A DNA stretch of 64,000 bases from Blautia sp. (GCA_022770365.1 JALEHU010000005.1:1-64000), one strand, 5' to 3'. Counted from the stretch's first letter, positions 1-8,916 are shown. Made by a program: numbers and translations. The notes: generated by a model not told the origin, from the sequence alone.

Positions 1-237
1 AAGAACATTGATCTTCATCTTGTTCCATGGTACCGGAATCAGTGTTGTGGAGATCGAAAACTGTCTCTTAATTTCTTCTTTATCAAAGTCACTGACTGTA
101 TTGCCATCCTCTACTCTGCCGAGGCGGTTTGTCATTCCTGCTAAATAAGCCATTGCCTCTGCCAAAGTTGTCTTGCCGGCTCCGCCATGACCTAATAGGA
201 CTACATTTCTAATTCGGTCAGTTCTAAAAACGTCCAT
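1..237 (-). CDS. EF-G-like translational GTPase, 5' end only
   Basis: The first 79 codons of a gene that runs off the left edge. The translation begins MDVFRTDRIRNVVLLG and carries a P-loop reading GHGGAGKTTL at about residues 16-25, followed by DGNTVSDFDKEE, which matches the G1 and switch I start of EF-G family GTPases. GHGGAGKT rather than the AHIDAGKT of canonical FusA suggests the second, EF-G-like paralogue common in Clostridia, whose role is less certain than translocation. The start is the ATG at 237, preceded by GGGAGG about 7 bases upstream. It is divergent from tyrA. The downstream domains lie outside the window, so the exact subfamily cannot be settled here. Confidence 0.8.
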   Translation of the reverse strand, partial: MDVFRTDRIRNVVLLGHGGAGKTTLAEAMAYLAGMTNRLGRVEDGNTVSDFDKEEIKRQFSISTTLIPVPWNKMKINVL

Positions 238-369
238 ATGTAATACCTCCCTGTTTGTCTAATATGTCCATATTCTACTAAAAATCTGTTCAACTTTCAA
301 GTATTTTATGAAATTTAAACAAGGTTTTTTCTGTTTTTCCACCAAAAACATTGTTATTTTCACCGACAA

Positions 370-398
370 TTGACTTTTTTCTCCTAATCTCTTACAAT
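370..398 (+). promoter_or_regulatory. Sigma-A promoter of tyrA-aroA
   Basis: TTGACT at 370-375 and TACAAT at 393-398 are separated by exactly 17 bases. A start point near 405 would give a leader of about 95 nt before the tyrA ATG at 501. A second TATAAT at 415-420 with a weak TTACAA 17 bases upstream could be an alternative start. Confidence 0.75.
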
Positions 399-433
399 AA
401 ACAGAAGATTTTACTATAATATAGTATCATTGC

Positions 434-461
434 GATGGCTGTACGGCAGAACACAGCCGTC
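434..461 (+). other. Short leader hairpin upstream of tyrA
   Basis: Bases 434-442 can pair with 453-461 (9 bp including one G-T pair) around a 10-nt loop in the untranslated leader. There is no T-tract, so it is not a terminator. I see no T-box or other known leader. A role in mRNA stability is only a guess. Confidence 0.35.
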
Positions 462-500
462 AATTGCGACAACACTGTTACTGGAAAGGAAGCATTACCC

Positions 501-1592
501 ATGAAAACCATAGCTTTTATCGGTCTTGGACTGATCGGCGGTTCCATAGCCAAAGCAATCCGGAAATATCATCCGGACTACCATCTTCTGGCTTACGCCA
601 GACATAAAGAAACACTGGCCGCAGCATTAAGCAACAATACCATTGATGCGGTCTGTGAAGCACAGGATGATCGTTTCAGTTCATGTGACTATATTTTCCT
701 GTGCGCTCCTGTGGAATATAACCTCCAATATCTGGAATATCTGAAAGGTGTCATTTCCGATCACTGCATTATCACCGATGTTGGCAGCGTGAAAAATATC
801 ATCCATCAGCGCGTCAAAGAACTTGAAATGGAAAAATGCTTCATTGGCGGACATCCCATGGCCGGGTCGGAGCGCTCCGGTTTTGCTTATTCCAATGACC
901 GGCTGATAGAAAATGCTTATTATATCATCACTCCCGGCGGAGAGGTTGAACTGGAAAGTCTCACGGATTTCACGGAACTGATTTCTTCTATCGGAGCCAT
1001 TCCCATGGTACTGACCGCCCAGGAACACGACTATATTACCGCAGGCATCAGTCATCTCCCCCATATTATCGCTTCCGCACTTGTTAATCTTGTAAATGCG
1101 CTGGACAATGAGCAGGAATATATGAAGACGATTGCCGCAGGCGGTTTCCGGGACATTACAAGAATCGCTTCTTCTTCCCCTGTCATGTGGCAGCAGATCT
1201 GCCTGGAAAATCATGAGAATATTTCCATCGTACTTGACGAATATATCCGCATGCTGATTCAGATCCGATGCACGATCGATAACCAGGAGTCTGATAATCT
1301 TTATCAGATGTTTGCAAGTTCCAGGGATTACAGAGATTCCATCGATGCCACGTCCAGCGGTCCCATCAGCAAACTTCATGTGCTGTATCTGGACATCGCA
1401 GATGAAGCCGGCGGAATTGCCACGATTGCCACAATTCTTGCCTTGGATAATATCAGTATTAAAAATATCGGCATCATCCATAACCGCGAGTTTGAACAGG
1501 GTGTACTGAAAATTGAATTTTATGAAGAGGATGCCATGAAACGCGCTGTCTCTCTTTTACAGAAAAGAAATTATATTGTTTACGAACGGTAG
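501..1592 (+). CDS. tyrA: Prephenate dehydrogenase with C-terminal ACT domain
   Basis: 363 residues. It oxidatively decarboxylates prephenate to 4-hydroxyphenylpyruvate in tyrosine synthesis, in the cytoplasm. The N-terminus has the NAD Rossmann motif GLGLIGGS at residues 8-15. GGHPMAGSERSGF contains the His/Ser active-site signature of the family, and a second conserved stretch reads HLPHIIAS. Roughly the last 75 residues form an ACT-type regulatory fold starting near KLHVLYLDIADEAGG, so feedback control by tyrosine is likely. The ATG at 501 is chosen because GGAAAGGA lies about 10 bases upstream; the in-frame ATG at 435 lacks a ribosome site and would add 22 unrelated residues. aroA follows after 9 bases, forming a short aromatic amino acid operon. 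Confidence 0.95.
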   Translation: MKTIAFIGLGLIGGSIAKAIRKYHPDYHLLAYARHKETLAAALSNNTIDAVCEAQDDRFSSCDYIFLCAPVEYNLQYLEYLKGVISDHCIITDVGSVKNIIHQRVKELEMEKCFIGGHPMAGSERSGFAYSNDRLIENAYYIITPGGEVELESLTDFTELISSIGAIPMVLTAQEHDYITAGISHLPHIIASALVNLVNALDNEQEYMKTIAAGGFRDITRIASSSPVMWQQICLENHENISIVLDEYIRMLIQIRCTIDNQESDNLYQMFASSRDYRDSIDATSSGPISKLHVLYLDIADEAGGIATIATILALDNISIKNIGIIHNREFEQGVLKIEFYEEDAMKRAVSLLQKRNYIVYER

Positions 1593-1601
1593 GTATCAGT
1601 T

Positions 1602-2876
1602 ATGGAAATCAAAAAACAAACCTCACTCCACGGCGAAATAACTGTTCCCGGGGATAAATCCATTTCCCACAGAGCAGTCATGTTCGGCTCTCTGGCAGAC
1701 GGCACGACAAGGATCACTCACTTCCTCAATGGTGCCGACTGTCTTTCCACCATTTCCTGCTTCCGCAAAATGGGCATTAAAATCACACAGAAAGATTCAG
1801 AAATTCTGGTCCACGGCAAAGGTCTCCACGGACTCTGTGCTCCGGACAGTATTCTTGATGTCGGCAACAGCGGCACGACCACACGCCTGATTTCGGGCAT
1901 TCTGGCAGGACAGAATTTTGTCTCTGAGCTGAACGGAGATGCCTCCATCCAGACCCGTCCCATGAAGCGCATTATGACACCGCTTCTCTCCATGGGTGCT
2001 GATATCATCAGCATACAGGATAACGGCTGTGCACCTCTTCGCATTACCGGACGCCCTCTCCATGCCGTACATTATAATTCTCCGGTAGCTTCCGCCCAGG
2101 TCAAATCCTGTGTGCTGCTGGCCGGTATGTATGCGGACGGAATCACCAGTGTCACAGAACCGGTACTTTCCAGGAATCATACAGAAATTATGCTGAATTA
2201 TTTCGGCGCGGATGTAACCTCCCGGGGTACTACTGCTTCTATCCATCCGAATCCTGTGCTGGAAGCAAGAGAAATCAATGTACCCGGGGATATTTCTTCC
2301 GCTGCTTATTTTATTGCTGTAGGTCTTCTCACACCAGGAAGTGAAATACTGATCAGAAACGTGGGGATCAACCCTACAAGAGACGGCATCCTTCGGGTAT
2401 GCAGGAATATGGGAGCCGATATTACACTTATGAATGTTTCTCATGACGGAGAACCTACTGCTGATCTGCTCGTACGTACAAGCAGCCTGCATGGAACCAC
2501 CGTGGAAGGTGATATCATCCCTGCTCTGATCGATGAGATCCCGATGATCGCGGTAATGGCTGCATTTGCCGAGGGAACCACGATTATCAAAGATGCCCAG
2601 GAACTGAAAGTCAAAGAATCAGATCGTATTGAAGTTATGACAGAAAACCTGAAACGCATGGGCGCGGATATTGAGGCAACAGATGACGGTATGATCATCC
2701 GCGGAGGCGTTCCCCTTCACGGTGCAGTGATCGATTCTCATCTGGATCACCGCATCGCCATGTCTTTCGCTGTAGCAGGCACTATCTGCGACGGACCGAT
2801 GATGATTGAAGGTGCAGAATGCGTCAATATCTCCTATCCGGAGTTTTATCAGGATCTGTACAGACTGGGCAAGTAA
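1602..2876 (+). CDS. aroA: 3-phosphoshikimate 1-carboxyvinyltransferase (EPSP synthase)
   Basis: 424 residues, normal for the family. It joins shikimate 3-phosphate and phosphoenolpyruvate to give EPSP, the penultimate step to chorismate. Recognisable signatures are GDKSISHRA near the N-terminus, GNSGTTTRL, GDASIQTRPM, SAQVKSCVLLAG in the middle and LDHRIAMSFAV near the C-terminus, all substrate-binding elements of the two-lobed inside-out barrel. It lies 9 bases after tyrA and is presumably cotranscribed from the promoter at 370-398. A strong terminator follows about 45 bases after the stop. No truncation or unusual feature is visible. Confidence 0.97.
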   Translation: MEIKKQTSLHGEITVPGDKSISHRAVMFGSLADGTTRITHFLNGADCLSTISCFRKMGIKITQKDSEILVHGKGLHGLCAPDSILDVGNSGTTTRLISGILAGQNFVSELNGDASIQTRPMKRIMTPLLSMGADIISIQDNGCAPLRITGRPLHAVHYNSPVASAQVKSCVLLAGMYADGITSVTEPVLSRNHTEIMLNYFGADVTSRGTTASIHPNPVLEAREINVPGDISSAAYFIAVGLLTPGSEILIRNVGINPTRDGILRVCRNMGADITLMNVSHDGEPTADLLVRTSSLHGTTVEGDIIPALIDEIPMIAVMAAFAEGTTIIKDAQELKVKESDRIEVMTENLKRMGADIEATDDGMIIRGGVPLHGAVIDSHLDHRIAMSFAVAGTICDGPMMIEGAECVNISYPEFYQDLYRLGK

Positions 2877-2922
2877 CCTTCCTTTTCCATGCGCACGGAT
2901 TCAGAGCACTCATCCGAACCGC

Positions 2923-2967
2923 AAAAAACTCTCTTTGCAGCGTTTATGCTGCTTAGAGAGTTTTTTT
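2923..2967. terminator. Bidirectional rho-independent terminator between aroA and the GH112 gene
   Basis: ACTCTCT at 2928-2934 pairs with AGAGAGT at 2955-2961, and inside it GCAGC at 2937-2941 pairs with GCTGC at 2948-2952. A run of seven T follows on the plus strand and six A precede it, so it can stop transcription from both converging units. Confidence 0.85.
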
Positions 2968-3011
2968 ACTGACTTACATTATGCCAATGAAATCATTTCT
3001 CAGTATTCCGG

Positions 3012-5195
3012 TTAATCGTTTATATTGTACCAGATAATTTCATTTGCTTCCATCCGGAGTTCGAAGCTGCTTCCATCTCCACGATAAACAACTGTCTCCT
3101 GCGGTTCATAAGTATTATTGACCACACAGTATTTACCATTTTTAACATAAGCATGAACCTCAACATTGCAGTTGGTGCTGAACCACTGATGCAGTTCATC
3201 CTCACTGTGAGCACTCCACATAATGCTTCTGTAAAGAATACGGCTGTTTTCAAAGCTGTACGGAAGTCCGCTGATATAAACGGTTCGTCCTTCCCCAAAA
3301 GAATTCACCGCCATCTGTACTTCTTTATCACGCTGAACAAGTATGTCTGCCCCCGCAAAAGCATAAATATTTTTCTTACCTTCTCCAAAATCGACCTGTC
3401 CCTTTACATCTTCCAGAATGAAGTGGTCCGGATGTTCCTCCCAGTTGTATTTATCATAATTCAGAGTAAATCCGGTTTCTTTTTCCACTCCCATCATATC
3501 CGCCAGCTGCAGGTAGTGCCCCTGATACTGATGACCTGCCGGTTCTCCTACACCGATGAAACCGCCCCCGCGGTAAACAAACTCACGGACGGCAGAAGAA
3601 ATTTCGGGATTTTCCCAGACAGCCCCTCCTGTGTGTGCTGTATCCCCGTCACCCACATTAATAATAACATCAATCTCTTTCAGAATCTTTCTGTTTTCAA
3701 GAATATCATCAAAAGAAATAAATTTCACATCAAAAGGTGCGCCGCTCAGAGATTCGATAATCCCCGCATAACTGTAATTCTGTTTCTGATACAACGCATG
3801 ATGCACCATATGGCATCCCCAGCTCCGGATTTTGCCCCAGCTGTTCAGTACTGCCACTCTTTTTACACAATAAGGAGTGGTTCCCTTTGCATTATCATAC
3901 AGCTCCCTGAATTCGCTGCATACGCTTTCCACATAATCAATAAATTCCGGAAAATCAAGAGCCAGCTTCAGATAACCGCCATAGCCGATACGGTCTACAG
4001 GCTTGCGCAGAATAGCACGTCTTGCGGTAACCCAGTTTTCCTTCGCTTCCCGGACAGGATCTCCGCCCTCATGGAAGGTATCCGGAAAGAAATAAGGAAG
4101 AAAACGACCCTCCGTGTACTTCACACCCGGGATATCCGAAATCAGACGCAGGGTGCTTCCATTTCCGACACTTCCCACAACAGCATCCAGCCCGATGGAT
4201 GCGAATTCCGGCATAAATGGTTCCGTACCGATCCAGTGATCTCCAAGAAACATCATTGCTTCTTTACCGCAATCATGAGTAATATCCACCAGCTCTTTTG
4301 CTAGTTTTGCAACTTCACGGCGCTGGAAAGCCTGGAAATCCTTAAATTCTCTGCCCGGCACGCGATACTGATTATTATAATATCCCTGATCAATGATATA
4401 TTCCGGGCGAAACGGATAACCCGCTTCTCTTTCAAACTGTTCCAGAATATACGGGCTCACAGAGGCTGAATAACCATACCAGTCCACATACTTTTCCCTT
4501 TTCAGTTCATCAAAAATCAAAGTAAACTGATGGAAAAAGGTCGTAAATCGAATCACGTTGACATATGGATGCTCCTGGCAGAATCTGCGAAGTCTCTTTT
4601 CGGAAAACGCTCTTGTCTTTGGCTGGCGCACATCAAAAGTAATCTGATGTTCAAAATCTTTCCAGTCATTTGTCACTGCATTATACATATGAACAGGATC
4701 CCAGATCAGATAAGCCAGAAAGCTGACTGTATATTCATGAAAAGGTTTGGCATTATTGATTAAAACGCAGCCTGTCTCTTCCTCGTAATCCCACTGATCC
4801 ACAGGTACGATTTCGTCAGCAGACCGATCGATCACTTCCCACCAGCGTTTCCGGTCATCCCTTGTATTTACCTGCATCAATTCCGGAGAAATCCCCTTCA
4901 TTAAGGGAATACGAAGCGTTTCCTCTACTGCCGGATAAAAAGCAGTCATAATATAACACTGCTGCACTTCATCAGGATTGCTCCTTGCCCATTCGTTATC
5001 TTTTCGTGTCGTATAATAGGTGGAGTAAATCTTGGCACCCACTTTTGTCAGTTCTTCGGGAAACTCCGTTCCGTCACAGTCACGGATGGCATCCGCTCCC
5101 CAGCGTTTTAAAACTTCGATTGTTTCAGGCACAACATCCACATTTGTAGGAATCGTCACACGTCCTGTCGTTGTTTTCATGTCTTTTTCATTCAT
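3012..5195 (-). CDS. GH112 1,3-beta-galactosyl-N-acetylhexosamine phosphorylase
   Basis: 727 residues, the usual length for family GH112. These cytoplasmic enzymes phosphorolyse lacto-N-biose and galacto-N-biose, the cores of milk oligosaccharides and mucin O-glycans, to galactose 1-phosphate and the N-acetylhexosamine. The N-terminus TTGRVTIPTNVDVVPET and the barrel segments FLGDHWIGTEPFMPEF, VGSVGNGSTLRLI and RILYRSIMWSAHSED are family hallmarks; a TIM barrel is followed by a glutamine-amidotransferase-like region with GGGFIGVGEP and a small C-terminal beta domain. No signal peptide. It is the last gene of a binding protein - permease - permease - small membrane protein - GH112 operon, which implies import of the intact disaccharide. 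The ribosome site AAGGGTGA overlaps the end of the preceding gene. No kinase, galT or galE gene is nearby, so later steps are encoded elsewhere. Confidence 0.93.
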   Translation of the reverse strand: MNEKDMKTTTGRVTIPTNVDVVPETIEVLKRWGADAIRDCDGTEFPEELTKVGAKIYSTYYTTRKDNEWARSNPDEVQQCYIMTAFYPAVEETLRIPLMKGISPELMQVNTRDDRKRWWEVIDRSADEIVPVDQWDYEEETGCVLINNAKPFHEYTVSFLAYLIWDPVHMYNAVTNDWKDFEHQITFDVRQPKTRAFSEKRLRRFCQEHPYVNVIRFTTFFHQFTLIFDELKREKYVDWYGYSASVSPYILEQFEREAGYPFRPEYIIDQGYYNNQYRVPGREFKDFQAFQRREVAKLAKELVDITHDCGKEAMMFLGDHWIGTEPFMPEFASIGLDAVVGSVGNGSTLRLISDIPGVKYTEGRFLPYFFPDTFHEGGDPVREAKENWVTARRAILRKPVDRIGYGGYLKLALDFPEFIDYVESVCSEFRELYDNAKGTTPYCVKRVAVLNSWGKIRSWGCHMVHHALYQKQNYSYAGIIESLSGAPFDVKFISFDDILENRKILKEIDVIINVGDGDTAHTGGAVWENPEISSAVREFVYRGGGFIGVGEPAGHQYQGHYLQLADMMGVEKETGFTLNYDKYNWEEHPDHFILEDVKGQVDFGEGKKNIYAFAGADILVQRDKEVQMAVNSFGEGRTVYISGLPYSFENSRILYRSIMWSAHSEDELHQWFSTNCNVEVHAYVKNGKYCVVNNTYEPQETVVYRGDGSSFELRMEANEIIWYNIND

Positions 5196-5207
5196 ATCAA
5201 GTCACCC

Positions 5208-5411
5208 TTATTTTTTTCGTTTCGGATTTTCAAATGGCTTATTATAAATTGCAAGTGCTGCAAGCAGACACACAAGACCCAGAAGCATCCAGACAAGTCC
5301 GGTTATCATCCCTGTCATTTTCCATCCTCCAATGATCATTGCAAGCCCTGCCGCAAACAAAACCGCAAGCAATACTATCCGCAATTTGACATGTTCTTTC
5401 CAAAATTCCAT
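5208..5411 (-). CDS. Small two-helix membrane protein of the GH112 transport operon
   Basis: 67 residues from the ATG at 5411 (a GTG at 5420, overlapping the permease end, would add three). Two hydrophobic segments, about LRIVLLAVLFAAGLAMIIG and MITGLVWMLLGLVCLLAALA, are separated by a short GWKMTG turn, with a basic tail NPKRKK. Small proteins of this type occur next to sugar ABC permeases in Firmicutes (possibly the DUF6903 group, recalled and not checked). It sits between the second permease and the GH112 gene with no real spacing, so it is cotranslated with them. A role in assembling or stabilising the importer is inference. Confidence 0.7.
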   Translation of the reverse strand: MEFWKEHVKLRIVLLAVLFAAGLAMIIGGWKMTGMITGLVWMLLGLVCLLAALAIYNKPFENPKRKK

Positions 5412-5420
5412 ATTATTCAC

Positions 5421-6314
5421 CTATCCTTTCAGACCGCCCATGGTCATACCCTGTGTCAGCTGGTTCTGTACACAGATATAAAGAATCAATGTAGGCAGCA
5501 TTACCAGTACAAGTCCGGCATACATGATGCCATACTGTGCAGCAGACTGCTGTGCCTGCATAAGATTCAGAAGACCTACCGGAAGTGTCTTCGGTCCTTT
5601 TGCAGAGCTCATGAGAGTCATGGATATAATATACTCATTCCAGAAGGAAAGGAAATTAAACAAAATCACCGTAATGATCGAAGGCTTTGCCATAGGAAAA
5701 ATAATCTTCCACATGGTTGTCTCATATCCTGCACCGTCAATATAGGCTGCTTCCTCATAATCATGCGCCAGCGTCTGGAAATAACCTGACAGCAGATAGA
5801 TTGTAAAAGGAAGAGCTGTTGCAGCATACACCACAGCAAGTATAAACACATTATTCAGGAGAAATCCGTTGCCAAATACTTTTTTCAGCCATACATCTCC
5901 GTCACGAAGCATCAGAAAAATCGGAACTACTATATAATTTACATTGATAAAAAGTCCGGCCATAAAGCAGATGTTTAAAAACTTCTGTCCCTTGAATTTA
6001 AACCGTGAAAGGCAGTAAGATGCAGGCAGCGCGATCACCAGAAGCAGAACCAGCGCCAGGCCCGTAACGAGTACAGAATTTACCATATACTCACCCATGC
6101 TTGCAGCATTCCATGCATCTACAAAATTCTTCCAGTAAATCCCTTTTGGAAGCGTCCAGGGATTCCCATAAAACTCACTGTTTTCTTTTATGGAAGCCAT
6201 GAATACCCAGGCAACCGGAACCAGAATGGAAATCGCCAGAATTCCCAGTATTACATAGATAAACATTTTATACAAACGCTCACCGGAGCCGATCTGTTTT
6301 TTTGTATCCATCAT
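5421..6314 (-). CDS. Sugar ABC transporter permease, MalG type
   Basis: 297 residues with about six transmembrane helices. The cytoplasmic EAA loop reads EEAAYIDGAGYETTMWKI, the site that docks the ATPase in carbohydrate importers (CUT1 family). It is the second of two permease genes after the binding-protein gene, 9 bases from its MalF-type partner. Operon position next to GH112 points to lacto-N-biose or galacto-N-biose as substrate. No ATPase gene is in the operon, so a shared MsmX/MsmK-type ATPase encoded elsewhere is expected. Confidence 0.93.
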   Translation of the reverse strand: MMDTKKQIGSGERLYKMFIYVILGILAISILVPVAWVFMASIKENSEFYGNPWTLPKGIYWKNFVDAWNAASMGEYMVNSVLVTGLALVLLLVIALPASYCLSRFKFKGQKFLNICFMAGLFINVNYIVVPIFLMLRDGDVWLKKVFGNGFLLNNVFILAVVYAATALPFTIYLLSGYFQTLAHDYEEAAYIDGAGYETTMWKIIFPMAKPSIITVILFNFLSFWNEYIISMTLMSSAKGPKTLPVGLLNLMQAQQSAAQYGIMYAGLVLVMLPTLILYICVQNQLTQGMTMGGLKG

Positions 6315-6323
6315 CCGTCCTCC

Positions 6324-7208
6324 TTAAAATTCCAGCGGTTCGCGTTCCGTAACTTTGTTCACCAGTGCGGATAGGGCAAAGGAGAATAAGAAAATCACAA
6401 CGCCAATCGCCATACTGTAACCGTAAAGACCTGCATCCTTCTGGCTGTACATGTAGCTTAAGGTGACTTCTGATGCATGATTTGGTCCGCCTGAAGTCAT
6501 GGCTTTTACAAACAGGAACGCCATATTAATGGTGGAGATTATAAAAAATGTCAGAGTAGTCCGGATGTTCGTCCACACAAGCGGAATCGTAATCTGAAAG
6601 AACTGAGCCATTCTCCCTGCTCCGTCAAGACTGGCACTTTCATACAGGCTTTGCGGAACACTCGCCATGGATGCCATATACATAACCATATAATACCCGA
6701 TTGCCTGCCAGACCATAGCAATGATCAGACTTACCATAACCAGCTTTTCTCCCTTCCAGAGAATCGGGTCAGACATATCCCTGAACAATCCGATAATACT
6801 GTTGAGCATTCCATTTTCCGGTTTGTATATTGCAGAAAAAATACCGGAAATGACAACAACCGAAAGAATATTCGGAATGTAAAAAACAATACGGAAAAAA
6901 TTTTGTCCTTTAATCTTCTCTCTGGTGAGAATTGCCGCAAATACAAGTGAAAATGCAAATGTAATGACAGTAACTATCACGATCAGAAGAATCGTATTCT
7001 GCATGGAACGTATAAAATTCACATCTGTAAGCAGAGTCCGGAAATTTTTAAGGCCAACAAAAGTTTCTGTCGGAGCGTACGCTCCTTTTTCAAACAAAGA
7101 CATTCTGAATACATTCAGCGTAGGAAATATCATAAAAATAAAAAACAGAATCACTGCCGGCGCAACAGAGATAAACAGAAAGGTGCTGCGTCCCCTGGTT
7201 TTTTTCAT
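6324..7208 (-). CDS. Sugar ABC transporter permease, MalF type
   Basis: 294 residues, six predicted transmembrane helices, with the EAA loop YESASLDGAGRMAQFFQI. It is the first permease gene of the operon and pairs with the MalG-type protein encoded just downstream. The basic N-terminus MKKTRGRSTFLF leads straight into the first helix. It follows the binding-protein gene after a gap of about 95 bases that contains a perfect 13-bp stem-loop, a set-up expected to lower permease output relative to the binding protein. Confidence 0.93.
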   Translation of the reverse strand: MKKTRGRSTFLFISVAPAVILFFIFMIFPTLNVFRMSLFEKGAYAPTETFVGLKNFRTLLTDVNFIRSMQNTILLIVIVTVITFAFSLVFAAILTREKIKGQNFFRIVFYIPNILSVVVISGIFSAIYKPENGMLNSIIGLFRDMSDPILWKGEKLVMVSLIIAMVWQAIGYYMVMYMASMASVPQSLYESASLDGAGRMAQFFQITIPLVWTNIRTTLTFFIISTINMAFLFVKAMTSGGPNHASEVTLSYMYSQKDAGLYGYSMAIGVVIFLFSFALSALVNKVTEREPLEF

Positions 7209-7231
7209 GTTCGTCCATCCTTTCTAATGCA

Positions 7232-7262
7232 GATACGGCGGGCAAGACCTGCCCGCCGTATC
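7232..7262 (-). other. Perfect intercistronic stem-loop after the binding-protein gene
   Basis: Bases 7232-7244 pair with 7250-7262 without a mismatch (13 bp, mostly G/C) around a 5-nt loop. No T-run follows in the direction of transcription, so it is more likely a 3' stabiliser or partial terminator that sets the ratio of binding protein to permeases. Confidence 0.75.
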
Positions 7263-7304
7263 CTGAAATACCTTAAGTTTTAAAACATTCCTGTTCTGAC
7301 CGCC

Positions 7305-8630
7305 TTATTTCAGATTTGCTCTCATCTGATCACTTGCGGAGATGATTCCTGCGATCCAGTCTTCCTCAGTAGTATCACCGGAAACAAGAGAATTCACCGG
7401 ATCAAAGAATACCTGACGGATCTCCACACCTGGAATTGCCTCAAACGCTGCAAAGTTACCCATAGCAGCCTTTGCTCCATTATCATAGACGGAGTAGAAC
7501 ATTACATTATCGCCTTCCAGTTTATCGGAAATATTAAGTACAGGCTGAACAGCGCCGGAAGCTGCAAAAATCTCACATGCTGTATCGCTGTAAAGGAAAG
7601 AAAGGAACAGTTTTGCAGCATCTGTATTTTCTGCACCAGCCGGAATCCATGCCTGCTCAAACCATGTGTAGCTGTAGCTGTCTCCGCCTTCTTCAATGGC
7701 AGGAAGTGCAGTCATACCCCATTCAAAACCATCTGCTCTCGGAGCATCTGCCATTTCACCAACGATCCAGGTTCCGTTCGGCATAAAGATTGCCTTGTTG
7801 TCCAGTACAAGCTGCTGGTTCTGAGTGAAATCCTGATCATTTGCCTGTGCCGGTGTGATCGGGTTGGTATAGGAAGCCAGTTTAGTTACAATATCAAAAC
7901 ATTTCTGAGCTTCTTCTGTTTCCCAGATACCTTCTTCATAGTGAGTTGCCTTGTCGAAGAATTCTGCTCCGCCTGCGGAATACATTAATGCATAGAAAAA
8001 TGCATCAAAGTATCCTGTAGTCGGGTATGTAAAGAGATAGATTCCCTCTTCCATGGCCTTGTCGCCCAATTCCCACATTTCATCCCATGTGGCCGGTACT
8101 TCCCACCCTTTTTCTTCCAGAAGTCCTTTGTTGTAGAAAAGTCCGCATGGTGAATAAAACATCGGCGCAAGGTAAGTTTTTCCATCACCATAAGGATTTG
8201 TCAGAGAAGTTTCCGTAAAACCGCCTGCAATTTTTTCAGATACAGTTACATCTTCACCGGGAACTTTCATAGACAGCATATCTGAGATATCTGTTATAAG
8301 GTTGTCTTTGATGAACTGTTCTGTAAGAGCTGCTTCACGTCCGGTAGCAAGATGTACCACATCCGGATATTCTCCGCCCTGCATGGATGGACCGATCACA
8401 TCCTCAAGATTCTTGTCTGTGATCAGATCTACTTCAATGCCTGTAAGAGCAGTAAACTCTTCACATACCTTCGTCCACATTTCAGAACCGTAGGCAGTTT
8501 CAATTGCTGCAACACTAATGGAAGTTCCTGCATAATCTGCATATGCATCTTCTGCAAAAACGGTTGTTCCGCTCATTCCTGCAACCATAGCTGCTGCAAG
8601 AACTACACTCATGATTTTCCTCATCTTCAT
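7305..8630 (-). CDS. Extracellular sugar-binding protein of the GH112 operon
   Basis: 441 residues, family 1 solute-binding protein fold for carbohydrate ABC importers. The signal peptide MKMRKIMSVVLAAAMVAG ends near TTVFA-EDA, a signal peptidase I type site. There is no lipobox cysteine, which is unusual for a Gram-positive binding protein. The body has the bilobal pattern (ISVAAIETAYGSEMW, DVVHLATGREAAL, YNKGLLEEKGWEVPATWDE). The ATG at 8630 is chosen because GGAGGG lies 8 bases upstream; the ATG at 8645 is itself part of that ribosome site. First gene of the operon, transcribed divergently from the AraC regulator. Substrate assignment to lacto-N-biose/galacto-N-biose rests on context. Confidence 0.92.
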   Translation of the reverse strand: MKMRKIMSVVLAAAMVAGMSGTTVFAEDAYADYAGTSISVAAIETAYGSEMWTKVCEEFTALTGIEVDLITDKNLEDVIGPSMQGGEYPDVVHLATGREAALTEQFIKDNLITDISDMLSMKVPGEDVTVSEKIAGGFTETSLTNPYGDGKTYLAPMFYSPCGLFYNKGLLEEKGWEVPATWDEMWELGDKAMEEGIYLFTYPTTGYFDAFFYALMYSAGGAEFFDKATHYEEGIWETEEAQKCFDIVTKLASYTNPITPAQANDQDFTQNQQLVLDNKAIFMPNGTWIVGEMADAPRADGFEWGMTALPAIEEGGDSYSYTWFEQAWIPAGAENTDAAKLFLSFLYSDTACEIFAASGAVQPVLNISDKLEGDNVMFYSVYDNGAKAAMGNFAAFEAIPGVEIRQVFFDPVNSLVSGDTTEEDWIAGIISASDQMRANLK

Positions 8631-8690
8631 TACTTTTCCCTCCATGATTAAGTTTTAGAATCCCTTTATCGTTGTTATCAGGTTAATTTA

Positions 8691-8718
8691 AGTATACCTG
8701 ATTCCTCTTGCAAAACAA
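8691..8718 (-). promoter_or_regulatory. Promoter and candidate operator of the GH112 transport operon
   Basis: On the minus strand TTGTTT (8713-8718) and TATACT (8691-8696) are 16 bases apart. An interrupted inverted repeat CAGGT (8679-8683) / ACCTG (8696-8700) straddles the -10 region and start point and could bind the divergent AraC regulator. The rest of the 354-bp divergent gap (8631-8984) is very A/T-rich, with no further gene seen. Confidence 0.55.
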
Positions 8719-8887
8719 CCTTATTGTTGCTCCGATTTTTAGTTATATTGCTATATCTTTATTTTTTATATAATACATCTAAATTGCGAGCATCTATTTT
8801 GTGCAGACCTTACAAAGTTTTATTTTCCAATAATCTATTCAATTTTTTTGATATTTGTAAAATATTAGAAAATATTTCTACTTTTTA

Positions 8888-8916
8888 TTGTTTTCTATAC
8901 TCTCTCATTCTATAAT
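8888..8916 (+). promoter_or_regulatory. Promoter of the AraC-family regulator gene
   Basis: TTGTTT at 8888-8893 and TATAAT at 8911-8916 with a 17-base spacer. The expected leader is about 60 nt before the ATG at 8985. Confidence 0.65.

Noticed and set aside
3153-4304. 383-codon open frame on the plus strand opposite the GH112 gene
   Set aside because: Fully antisense to a clearly recognised enzyme gene, no ribosome site, no domain; a shadow frame.
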